Shown: positions 1 through 5,322 of the stretch, in pieces
Numbering within the stretch: position 1 is the stretch's first letter
Layout: the number at the start of each line of letters is the position of its first letter
Assembly (NCBI GenBank): GCA_030744635.1
Contig: JASLQE010000391.1
Coordinates: forward strand, 1-6,094
DNA length: 6,094 nt
Direction: 5' to 3'
Source of the DNA: Dehalococcoidia bacterium
Lineage (GTDB): Bacteria; Chloroflexota; Dehalococcoidia; JACVQG01; JAHKAY01
Program-made: the position numbers and the translations under genes
The notes under the pieces: generated by a model
What the model saw: the letters and a program-made list of their open reading frames with translations, nothing else
What the model was told of the DNA's origin: nothing
Databases searched by the model: none

Positions 1-100
1 AGTAGTCCATCCACTTCAAGCGTCGCCTGGCCTGCTGAGACAGCTCCGGGACCCTGGCCAGGCGCCTCGTTCCCCGAAGCCTTCCACTGACGATATGCAT
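1..100 (-). CDS. N-terminus of a transposase/integrase-like HTH protein (partial, runs off left edge)
   Basis: The minus strand is open from an ATG at 100 down to the left edge, giving 33 codons. The readable protein ends in LSQQARRRLKWMDY. I associate this pattern with the start of DDE-type transposases or integrases that continue into a helix-turn-helix (typically a '.CRHFGIS..TFY.W' motif), common in Chloroflexota. That HTH would lie outside the window, so the assignment rests on about 15 residues. The first 19 residues are Arg-rich and not family-typical, so the true start could be further inside. The ATG at 100 is favoured because a TATACT -10 box stands exactly six bases upstream. No Shine-Dalgarno sequence is seen, so the message may be leaderless. 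The gene is divergent from ruvB. It could equally be an inactive mobile-element remnant. Confidence 0.4.
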   Translation of the reverse strand, partial: MHIVSGRLRGTRRLARVPELSQQARRRLKWMDY

Positions 101-118
101 GACACCAGTATAGTGTCA
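100..118. promoter_or_regulatory. Inverted repeat TGACAC-N7-GTGTCA, operator-like
   Basis: A perfect 6-bp inverted repeat, TGACAC (100-105) and GTGTCA (113-118), is separated by 7 bases. It covers the -10 box and start point of the left-edge gene and lies about 80 bp upstream of the ruvB promoter. A dimeric repressor site or autoregulatory operator is a reasonable inference. Chance occurrence of a 6-bp repeat is not negligible. Confidence 0.35.
107..112 (-). promoter_or_regulatory. -10 box (TATACT) for the left-edge minus-strand gene
   Basis: TATACT on the minus strand matches the TATAAT consensus at five of six positions. It is followed by six bases and then the ATG at 100, the spacing expected if transcription starts at or next to the start codon. 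No good -35 box is found at 17 bp. The box lies inside the inverted repeat at 100-118. Confidence 0.4.
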
Positions 119-180
119 CTCATGTTTCTGGACGAGAGCAGGTGAGAGTGACTTGCTGGATAGGGCTGGCACCGGCCATA

Positions 181-189
181 TGCTATAAT
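181..189 (+). promoter_or_regulatory. Extended -10 promoter (TGCTATAAT) for ruvB
   Basis: TGCTATAAT is a perfect extended -10 element (TGn followed by TATAAT). It ends six bases before the ATG at 196, so the predicted transcript begins at or within a base or two of the start codon. No convincing -35 lies 17 bp upstream, which an extended -10 promoter does not need. This position argues for leaderless translation of ruvB. Confidence 0.65.
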
Positions 190-195
190 CCTGGT

Positions 196-1212
196 ATGGA
201 AAGGCTGGTCTCTGCCAAGGGCGGCACCGAGGACATCTCTCTGGACACCACGCTGCGGCCCCGGCGACTCAGTGAGTTTATCGGACAGGACAAGGTTAAG
301 GAGACCGTGTCCATCGCTATGGACGCCGCCCGGGGGCGGGGCGAGCCCCTGGACCACTTGCTCCTCTACGGCCCCCCCGGCCTGGGCAAGACCACCTTGG
401 GCCACATAGTGGCCGCCGAGATGGGGGTGGACATAAGGGTCACCTCCGGCCCCGCCATTGAGCGCCCTGGAGACCTGGCAGCCATCATAACCACCCTCCA
501 GAGGGGGGATGTGCTCTTTATAGATGAGATACACCGCTTGGGCAAACCGGCCCAGGAGCGGCTTTATTCGGCCATGGAGGAGTTCGTCTTGGACCTCACA
601 TTGGGCAAAGGGCCGGGGGCGCGGGAGATACGCCTCCCCCTACCGCCCTTCACTCTGGTGGGGGCCACCACCCGCTTCGCCCTGCTGAGCGCCCCGCTAA
701 GAGACCGCTTCGGTGCTGTATACCGGCTGGACTTCTATGACCTGGCGGCCATGGACGACATCGTGCGCCGCTCGGCGGCGGTGCTCAAGGTGGAGGCCGA
801 GTCGAATGGGCTATCGGAGATAGCCCGCCGCTCCCGGGGCACACCCCGTGTGGCCAACCGCCTGCTGAAACGGGTGCGTGATTTCGCCCAAGTCAGGGCC
901 GATGGGGTGATAACCAGGGATGTGGCCGTGGTGGCCCTGCTGCAACTTGAGGTGGACGCCTCCGGTTTGGACGAGATAGACCACCGGGTGCTGCGTGCCA
1001 TCATTGAGAAGTTCAACGGCGGTCCGGTGGGACTGGATACCATCGCCGCCGCCATCAGCGAGGAGCCGGACACCATCATGGACATCTACGAGCCTTACCT
1101 GCTCCAGCTTGGCTTCCTGGAGCGCACCCCCCGGGGCCGTGCGGTCACCCACCTGGCCTATGAGCACCTGGGACTTTCATACAAGAAAGGGCAGCAGGGC
1201 AGTCTGCTGTAG
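196..1212 (+). CDS. ruvB: Holliday junction branch migration ATPase RuvB
   Basis: RuvB is the AAA+ motor that, as a hexameric ring with RuvA, drives branch migration of Holliday junctions in recombination repair, with RuvC resolving them. The 338-aa product has the usual family length. It shows the RPRRLSEFIGQ signature (21-31), Walker A GPPGLGKTT (59-67), Walker B LFIDEIH (107-113), sensor 1 GATTR (156-160) and the LRDRFG arginine segment (168-173). A C-terminal winged helix ends in the DNA-contacting RTPRGRAVT segment (310-318). I start it at the ATG at 196. A GTG at 142 would add 18 non-family residues, and the TATAAT box at 184-189 lies between the two starts. No Shine-Dalgarno sequence is seen. 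queH follows 7 nt after the stop. ruvA and ruvC are not adjacent, so they must be elsewhere if present. Confidence 0.97.
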   Translation: MERLVSAKGGTEDISLDTTLRPRRLSEFIGQDKVKETVSIAMDAARGRGEPLDHLLLYGPPGLGKTTLGHIVAAEMGVDIRVTSGPAIERPGDLAAIITTLQRGDVLFIDEIHRLGKPAQERLYSAMEEFVLDLTLGKGPGAREIRLPLPPFTLVGATTRFALLSAPLRDRFGAVYRLDFYDLAAMDDIVRRSAAVLKVEAESNGLSEIARRSRGTPRVANRLLKRVRDFAQVRADGVITRDVAVVALLQLEVDASGLDEIDHRVLRAIIEKFNGGPVGLDTIAAAISEEPDTIMDIYEPYLLQLGFLERTPRGRAVTHLAYEHLGLSYKKGQQGSLL

Positions 1213-1219
1213 TATCGTT

Positions 1220-1801
1220 GTGGCTAACCTACTGCTTCATACCTGCTGCGGCCCATGCGCTACCTATTCCGTGGAGGAATGGCGCAGGAAGGGGCTGGAG
1301 GTGGCCGCCCTGTGGTACAACCCCAACATACACCCCTGGCATGAGTTCATACTGCGCCGGGAGGGGATGGTAGACCTGGCCCGTAGCCTCGAGTTGCCTC
1401 TGGACATACAGGAGGGACAGGTGACCGACTATTTCCGCCGGGTGGGCCGGGACCGTGTGGGCCGGTGCGCCCATTGCTTCTCCCTGCGGCTGGGGGAGAC
1501 GGCCCGGGCCGCCCGGGAGTGGGGCCTTGACGCCTTTTCCACCACCCTGCTAATCAGCCCCTATCAGAAGCACGAACTGCTTCAAGAAGTGGCTGAAGAG
1601 GTCTCCCGTAGATACAAGGTGCGTTTCCTGTACCGGGACCTGCGCCCCGGATATCAGCGGAGCCGCCAGCTTGCCCGGCAGCACGGGCTTTATCGGCAGA
1701 AGCACTGTGGCTGTATCTACAGCCTGCGGGAGAGACTATCCGGTATGCAGGTCCGTGACGACGGCACCCCGGTAGTAGCTCGTAAAGTAGCTCCTCGATA
1801 G
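1220..1801 (+). CDS. queH: Epoxyqueuosine reductase QueH
   Basis: QueH carries out the last step of queuosine synthesis, reducing epoxyqueuosine to queuosine in the wobble position of GUN-decoding tRNAs. It is the cobalamin-independent alternative to QueG. The 193-aa product has the family's cysteine pattern: HTCCGPC at 7-13, RCAHC at 82-86 and CGC at 163-165. It also has the conserved YNPNIHP stretch (33-39). These cysteines are thought to hold the Fe-S cluster and a second metal site. The start is a GTG at 1220, since family members begin a few residues before the LLLHTCC segment. The frame is open far upstream, but that part overlaps ruvB and is not family-like. There is no clear Shine-Dalgarno sequence. 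With a 7-nt gap after ruvB, translational coupling is likely. ruvAB next to queuosine genes (queA, tgt) is a recurring arrangement in bacteria, which supports the operon. Confidence 0.92.
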   Translation: MANLLLHTCCGPCATYSVEEWRRKGLEVAALWYNPNIHPWHEFILRREGMVDLARSLELPLDIQEGQVTDYFRRVGRDRVGRCAHCFSLRLGETARAAREWGLDAFSTTLLISPYQKHELLQEVAEEVSRRYKVRFLYRDLRPGYQRSRQLARQHGLYRQKHCGCIYSLRERLSGMQVRDDGTPVVARKVAPR

Positions 1802-1820
1802 ACAGGATGATCCGGTTCCT

Positions 1821-1949
1821 CAGGTGTGCCATTGTCCTTGTGGACTGGCCCGTGTCAAGGCCTATCCCCCGGATACCAGACATCACCAGGAGCTATCCAC
1901 ACTGGAGCAGGAGGCCAGGAAGGCGGGGCTTGGGATGTGCGCACCTTAG
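1821..1949 (+). pseudogene. C-terminal remnant of a staphylococcal-nuclease-like (thermonuclease/SNase) protein
   Basis: In the frame that ends at the TAG at 1947-1949, the stretch GLARVKAYPPDTRHH is followed about ten residues later by EQEARKAGLGMCAP. This closely resembles the C-terminus of SNase-fold nucleases, whose typical form is G-LARV..YPPN.+Y...L...E.EAR.AG.GLW. Only this last part, about 35 residues, is recognisable. The frame opens at 1791, right after a stop and within the 3' end of queH, so there is no room for the N-terminal barrel or catalytic residues. No start codon or ribosome site is convincing. I read it as a leftover from a deletion that removed the rest of the gene. The match was judged by eye. 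The alternative is chance similarity, which I think is less likely. Confidence 0.55.
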
Positions 1950-1968
1950 CCCACCAACCCCAGGGGGT

Positions 1969-2861
1969 TCACCGCCCCGGCTGCTGCCTCTCCTGGTGAT
2001 GGCGCTCAGGGCGGGCCTTGAGGAGCTCTAGGGCCTGCTGGTAATCATCCAGCGCCTTCTGCAACACACGGTGGGCCTGTGGCGACGGCTCCCGTGGATG
2101 CCGCTTCAACCTAGGAGGTGCCTTGGCCGGTTGGGGGGAGGGGGCCGCTACGGGCACCGGGGCACTGGCAGCGCGGGGTGCAGGCACGGCAACGGGCGAT
2201 GGCGCTTTGCCGAGCGCAGCTTCCTCCCTCGGGGCCATGGGGGCCGTGGGGGCAGCACTTTCTATCCTGTCCACCGCCTTGGCCGGCAAGGGCGCAGCCA
2301 CTACCTTCCCTCCCTGTAATCTGTCTCGGTGGCGGGCCAGGTTGCGTTCCATAACAGCGATGACCACCCGGCCGTCACCCCCCCGCTGCTCTATGTCAAT
2401 AGCCAGGTCGGCCGCTTTTTTTAACTTTTCATCCGCTCGCGGAGCCTCTCCGCCACCTGTGCCTTGCCCTTGCCCTCCAGGATTTCAATCTCCTTTAGGC
2501 GGTTATCGCTGTGGCGCACCAGGGTGTGGGCCTGGCTCACGGGTGAGGTGGATAAGGCCAGCTGTATCCTCTCCACTGCCATCTTGAGAGGGTACAGGGT
2601 CTCCTCGGGCACGCTCTGGAAGGAGGCCATCACGGTGCCACTGCTGACAATCACGGCGATTACCAGTGAGACCAATGCCAGTGCCCAGCCCCTTATGGGA
2701 AACAGACGCCGGGGGCGCTTCCGGCGGGCGGCCAGGGTTGTCAGCATATCCTGTCTGCCGGCCGAACGGGCCGTGGGGGAGGGTTTGGGTATGACCATGG
2801 CCCGCTGTCCGGATACCGCCGTACGTAGCAGAGGTTCAAGCTCCGCGGCCTGCTCCAAGTA
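1969..2861 (-). pseudogene. DUF5667-type membrane protein, N-terminally truncated and frameshifted (3' part of a fused locus)
   Basis: Read on the minus strand, this begins at YLEQAAELEPLLRTA, a hallmark N-terminal motif of proteins with a DUF5667 domain that are usually encoded just after an ECF sigma factor in Chloroflexota. Then come a basic stretch (RRKRPRRLFP), one membrane segment of about 22 residues (near 2625-2693), and the DUF5667 core with VPEETLYPLKMAVERI and an SDNRLKEIEIL helix. The frame stops at 2421 but resumes one frame over as KLKKAADLAIDIEQ, then MERNLARHRDRLQ, followed by an Ala/Pro-rich low-complexity tail and a final helix (KALDDYQQALELLKAR) ending at the TGA at 1969. 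About 25 N-terminal residues expected before the YLEQ motif are missing, because the sequence joins directly to sigma region 2. Such proteins may act as anti-sigma factors, but that is inference. The break could be real decay or a homopolymer sequencing error. Confidence 0.7.
2415..2431 (-). other. Frame disruption in an A-rich stretch of the DUF5667 part
   Basis: On the minus strand ATG, AAAA, G, TT, then seven A's occur in a row. The upstream frame reads M-K-S-stop. Adding one A to the A4 run gives M-K-K-L-K-K-A-A-D and restores the long downstream frame. A single-base deletion in a homopolymer (mutation or sequencing error) is the simplest reading. Programmed frameshifting is less likely, because the zero-frame stop comes before most of the A7 run. 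Confidence 0.7.
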
Positions 2862-3172
2862 CCTGCGGCTAGAAGCCACCCGCCGGTGGTAGTCCACCAT
2901 CAGGTTGTGGGCTATGCGGAAGAGCCATGCTGAGAGTGGTACTCCCTTCCACTTGAAGGACCCCATGGACCTAGGGCCTTTAGGAATATCCGAGAGCTCA
3001 GGTTCTGTGCCTCCTCACGACTTCCGGTCTTGAAGAAGATAAACCTATAGATACGGTCGTAGAACTCCTCATATATTTCAGTCCAGGCATGTGACTCCCA
3101 CTGGCGGGCCCTGGATATCAAGTCCGGTTCCAACAATGCTCGTACCTCGATTAATGGAGTTGCCCAAGCCAT
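2862..3172 (-). pseudogene. ECF RNA polymerase sigma factor, region 2 only, frameshifted (5' part of a fused locus)
   Basis: Starting at an ATG at 3172 on the minus strand, the product reads through a typical ECF sigma region 2. WTEIYEEFYDRIYRFIFFK (residues 30-48) is followed by EEAQNLSSRIFLKAL, then after a frame disruption by GSFKWKGVPLSAWLFRIAHN and MVDYHRR, the -10 recognition and core-binding helices. A normal ECF factor then has a linker and region 4 (the -35 binding helix-turn-helix). Here region 4 is absent, and the chain runs from ASSRR directly into the DUF5667 protein. Without region 4 and with a broken frame, this should not work as a sigma factor. It was probably once a two-gene sigma/anti-sigma operon. 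Its promoter region faces that of rimI. Confidence 0.75.
2964..2973 (-). other. Frame disruption inside sigma region 2
   Basis: The upstream frame gives IFLKALG and then loses homology. One frame over, the sequence continues MGSFKWKGVPLSAWLF, the expected next part of region 2. Restoring one G near the GGTCC (coding strand) would give KAL-G-S-M-G-S-F in one frame. The downstream ATG at 2966 is therefore an internal methionine, not a start codon. Confidence 0.7.
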
Positions 3173-3175
3173 TCT

Positions 3176-3184
3176 AATATAAAA
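3176..3184 (-). promoter_or_regulatory. Possible AT-rich -10 region of the sigma/DUF5667 locus
   Basis: The minus strand reads TTTTATATT just before the ATG at 3172. TTTTAT leaves six bases to the ATG (leaderless spacing), and TATATT leaves three. Neither has a clear -35 partner. It lies back to back with the rimI promoter in a 77-bp gap. Weak call. Confidence 0.25.
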
Positions 3185-3221
3185 CGCACGGGGAGGGAAT
3201 ATGGTTAGGGTTGGCTGCCTG

Positions 3222-3230
3222 TGCTAAAAT
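3222..3230 (+). promoter_or_regulatory. Extended -10 promoter (TGCTAAAAT) for rimI
   Basis: TGCTAAAAT has the TGn extension and a TAAAAT box (5 of 6 to TATAAT). It ends 19 bases before the ATG at 3250, leaving a predicted leader of about a dozen bases with a weak purine stretch (GGAAAA, 3242-3247) right before the start. The element is nearly the same as the ruvB one (TGCTATAAT). Confidence 0.5.
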
Positions 3231-3249
3231 CAAATCCAACTGGAAAACT

Positions 3250-3903
3250 ATGACAGCCTTCAGTGTCCGACCCATGCATATAGAAGACCTCCCTCAGGCG
3301 GTGGAGATTGAGCGAGAGGCTTTCCCCACCCAGTGGCCGCCTACGCCTTTCAAGCGGGAGCTGGATAACAAGATGGCGCACTATCTGGTGGCATGGCAGG
3401 AGGGACACCGGTGGGAGGCCCCCCCCCGCCGAGGGGTACCGCTGCTGCTGAGCAGAATCGGACATATGCTGGGCTGGGGCCGGTTGAGGGCCCGGCACGA
3501 CCACAACGACCAACCTTTTATCGTGGGGGTGGTGGGCTTTTGGCTCCTGTATGACGAGGTGCATATAACCACTATTGCGGTAAGGGTAAACCACCGGCGA
3601 CTGGGGTTGGGCGAGATGCTGCTGCATGCCAGCATAGAGATGGCTGTGGCCCTGCGGGCAAGGGTAGTGACCCTGGAGGTCAGGGCAACCAATTCCGGTG
3701 CCCAGGCCCTGTACCAGAAGTACGGCTTGCATCAGGCCGGAGTAAGGCGGGGTTACTACACCGATAACAACGAGGACGCCCTTATCATGACCACCGATTC
3801 TTTAGAGTCTGCGTCTTTCAGGGAGGGTTTCCAGCGTCTAAAGCAGAACCTTATCAAGCGCATGCATGCCGCACCGTCTTCGGAGAACTGGCCGCTGTCC
3901 TGA
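3250..3903 (+). CDS. rimI: Ribosomal-protein-alanine N-acetyltransferase RimI (GNAT family)
   Basis: RimI-type GNAT enzymes move an acetyl group from acetyl-CoA to protein N-termini, classically ribosomal protein S18 (bS18). The 217-aa product shows a GNAT fold: the ITTIAV strand (106-111), the acetyl-CoA pyrophosphate loop RRLGLGE (116-122), TLEVRATN (141-148) and ALYQKYG (153-159). It ends its core with RRGYYTDNNEDALIM (166-180). E143 and Y155 match the general base and acid of enterobacterial RimI. It is about 65 residues longer than enterobacterial RimI. Roughly 36 Arg/Trp-rich residues are inserted between the early strands (near 52-88), and there is a C-terminal extension after residue 185. 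Both are, as I recall, usual in Chloroflexota. The ATG at 3250 is preferred over a TTG at 3211 because the promoter lies between them. The gene stands alone, converging on the HgdB-family gene. Confidence 0.88.
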   Translation: MTAFSVRPMHIEDLPQAVEIEREAFPTQWPPTPFKRELDNKMAHYLVAWQEGHRWEAPPRRGVPLLLSRIGHMLGWGRLRARHDHNDQPFIVGVVGFWLLYDEVHITTIAVRVNHRRLGLGEMLLHASIEMAVALRARVVTLEVRATNSGAQALYQKYGLHQAGVRRGYYTDNNEDALIMTTDSLESASFREGFQRLKQNLIKRMHAAPSSENWPLS

Positions 3904-3934
3904 GGCTGCTGGCCCTCCCCCCAATATCCCCGGT

Positions 3935-3960
3935 GAAAGCGGGTACTACCCGCGGCTTTC
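3935..3960. terminator. Hairpin between convergent genes, possible terminator
   Basis: GAAAG (3935-3939) pairs with CTTTC (3956-3960), and CGGG (3940-3943) pairs with CCCG (3949-3952) around a five-base loop, with a CGG bulge on one side. It sits where rimI and the HgdB-family gene converge and overlaps the latter's stop codon. There is no T tract on either strand, so a classical intrinsic terminator is doubtful. Confidence 0.3.
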
Positions 3961-5220
3961 CAGCAGGTCAAAGAAGCCCTCCAGCTTGTCTTTCAGTTCG
4001 TCATCGGACACAAAGGTGGGGTCACAGTTGTCCATGTCCACCACCGCGGTCGGTAGCTCGGAGTTGTCCCTCAGGGAGTCCTTCAGAGTGCGTATGGCGG
4101 CACAGCCCTGGCGGCAGCCGGTGCCGGCCCAGTATATGGCCCCGTCCGCCTTCTGCGTCTCGGCATCCTTCAGTACGGCCTGCTTCAGGCCCGTTTCCAG
4201 CGGCCCGGCAAGCTGGCGTCCGGTGGGGTTGGCCAGGGCCTTGCTGGCCAGGGTAAGCATCGGCTGGTTAAAGTCCCAACTCACATCCCCCCAGTGGGAG
4301 CTGTGAGGCTCACTCACAATCATGGCCCCCCGTTCCCTCTCCATCCAGTCCAGTATCTTCCAGTTATAGGCGGGTGGAGCGAATATGGATATCAGGCGAA
4401 AATTCTCCGGGCACCCGTTGCCCTTTCCTGCGTCAACGACGGCCTCGATTTCATCCCGGACTAGGGTCATGTAGTCCAGACCCTCCTGGGTGCCCATAAA
4501 GTTACGCATAATGGATGAGATTTGCTGGGGCTTGCGGTTGACCACCGGGGAAGGGACGGAGGCACGCAGCCTGTAAATCTCCCTGTGCAACTCCACCATC
4601 TGCTGGGAGAGGCGCAGTGTCTCCACAAGGCTGTCCGGGTCCAGCTTACGGCCGCTGGTCTCCTCCAGGAAAGCCACCATATCTTCCAGCTCTTGAGCGA
4701 AATATTCTACATCCCTCTCTCCCAGGTAATAGGGGCCGTCCAGGAAGTAGTTTGGTATTTTCATCGCCTGGACCATAGGGGTCACTGATTTCATATTGTT
4801 ATCGCAAGGCTGGTTGCTGGACACCACTGCGGCGGGGCGCGGCCCCCAACCGTTGCCGAAGGCAGCGATGATGCAGCGGTGGACGGAGCATATCTCCGGG
4901 GCATACCCCATGGCCTTGGCCTGGCTGAAGGTCTCCTCAAAGCTTTTTCTGGTGATAGCCATGGTGACTGCGGCACCCTCCAGGAACATGGGCACCATAT
5001 CCATGGCGGTAATTGCCTCGGTGGGGACCTGCGAGGTATAGGCAACCACCTGTTTGCCCGTCTCTTTAGCCTCGATGACCCTGCGGTAATAGACCCCCAT
5101 TAGCTCATAGTACCTTGCATCGCTCTCCGCACCGGGGCGGGAGCGGCGGTGCTTGGCGATTGACTCCAGAGCCTCCACCATGTCCAGGAACCGGTCCGGC
5201 GTTGCTGTCTCTACCTGCAT
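3946..5220 (-). CDS. 2-hydroxyacyl-CoA dehydratase / benzoyl-CoA reductase family protein (HgdB/BcrB/BcrC-like)
   Basis: The 424-aa protein belongs to the HGD-D family, which includes the beta subunits of 2-hydroxyacyl-CoA dehydratases and the BcrB/BcrC subunits of class I benzoyl-CoA reductase. These cytoplasmic proteins bind a [4Fe-4S] cluster through three cysteines and perform radical acyl-CoA chemistry after electron injection by an ATP-driven activator. Family landmarks are PEICSVHR (109-115), SSNQPCDNN (135-142), YWAGTGCRQGC (363-373) and the closing VVDMDNCDP (393-401). C111, C139 and C369 are the likely cluster ligands (inferred from position). The ATG at 5220 is chosen because GAGGTG lies six bases upstream; the GTG at 5229 is inside that ribosome site. 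No partner subunit or HgdC/BcrA-type activator is next to it. It is divergent from a crotonase, suggesting an acyl-CoA pathway, but the substrate is unknown. Confidence 0.88.
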   Translation of the reverse strand: MQVETATPDRFLDMVEALESIAKHRRSRPGAESDARYYELMGVYYRRVIEAKETGKQVVAYTSQVPTEAITAMDMVPMFLEGAAVTMAITRKSFEETFSQAKAMGYAPEICSVHRCIIAAFGNGWGPRPAAVVSSNQPCDNNMKSVTPMVQAMKIPNYFLDGPYYLGERDVEYFAQELEDMVAFLEETSGRKLDPDSLVETLRLSQQMVELHREIYRLRASVPSPVVNRKPQQISSIMRNFMGTQEGLDYMTLVRDEIEAVVDAGKGNGCPENFRLISIFAPPAYNWKILDWMERERGAMIVSEPHSSHWGDVSWDFNQPMLTLASKALANPTGRQLAGPLETGLKQAVLKDAETQKADGAIYWAGTGCRQGCAAIRTLKDSLRDNSELPTAVVDMDNCDPTFVSDDELKDKLEGFFDLLESRG

Positions 5221-5226
5221 TGTGGT

Positions 5227-5232
5227 CACCTC
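5227..5232 (-). promoter_or_regulatory. Ribosome binding site GAGGTG, fixes the start at 5220
   Basis: On the minus strand GAGGTG is followed by six bases and ATG. The overlapping in-frame GTG (5227-5229) is part of this site and so is an unlikely start codon. Confidence 0.7.
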
Positions 5233-5247
5233 GCTATTTTACGGCCT

Positions 5248-5253
5248 ATTATA
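5248..5253 (-). promoter_or_regulatory. -10 box (TATAAT) of the HgdB-family gene
   Basis: A perfect TATAAT on the minus strand lies 27 bases before the ATG at 5220, giving a predicted leader of about 20 bases that holds the GAGGTG site. No good -35 hexamer is found at 16-18 bp, so an activator may be needed. Confidence 0.5.
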
Positions 5254-5292
5254 CACCATTCAGCATAAACATGGCGAGCCGCTGGGGCAACC

Positions 5293-5322
5293 TTGACACC
5301 TGAGACTACAGGGATGTAGAGT
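5293..5322 (+). promoter_or_regulatory. Sigma-70-type promoter of the crotonase gene
   Basis: A perfect TTGACA (5293-5298) is followed after 18 bases by TAGAGT (5317-5322), four of six to TATAAT. The predicted start near 5329 leaves a leader of about 22 bases before the ATG at 5351. This is the only promoter in the window with a clear -35 box. Confidence 0.5.

Noticed and set aside
142..195. Upstream GTG start adding 18 residues to RuvB
   Set aside because: The added residues are not family-like and the perfect TATAAT box lies inside this stretch, between GTG and ATG.
16..534. 172-codon minus-strand open frame opposite ruvB
   Set aside because: It is Gly/Pro-rich shadow coding against a certain gene and resembles no family I know.
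995..1219. Long N-terminal extension of the queH frame overlapping ruvB
   Set aside because: It is the shadow of ruvB in another frame; QueH proteins start just before the HTCC motif.
1956..1969. AACCCC-AG-GGGGTT inverted repeat between convergent genes as a terminator
   Set aside because: The two-base loop is too tight for a good hairpin and no T tract follows.
1807..2031. 74-codon plus-strand open frame after queH
   Set aside because: Low-complexity Pro/Arg product that overlaps both the nuclease-like remnant and the DUF5667 tail in other frames.
2123..2587. Ala/Gly/Pro-rich plus-strand open frame
   Set aside because: It is the antisense of the Ala/Pro-rich tail and core of the DUF5667 protein; the composition is imposed by that strand.
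2421..2966. The 181-codon middle segment as an independent intact gene starting at the ATG at 2966
   Set aside because: It begins in the middle of sigma region 2 and stops in the middle of the DUF5667 protein, so both ends are frame breaks rather than real gene ends.
3211..3249. TTG start adding 13 residues to RimI
   Set aside because: The extended -10 element at 3222-3230 lies inside it, and family proteins start near the ATG at 3250.
5221..5229. GTG start adding three residues to the HgdB-family protein
   Set aside because: That GTG is part of the GAGGTG ribosome site serving the ATG at 5220.
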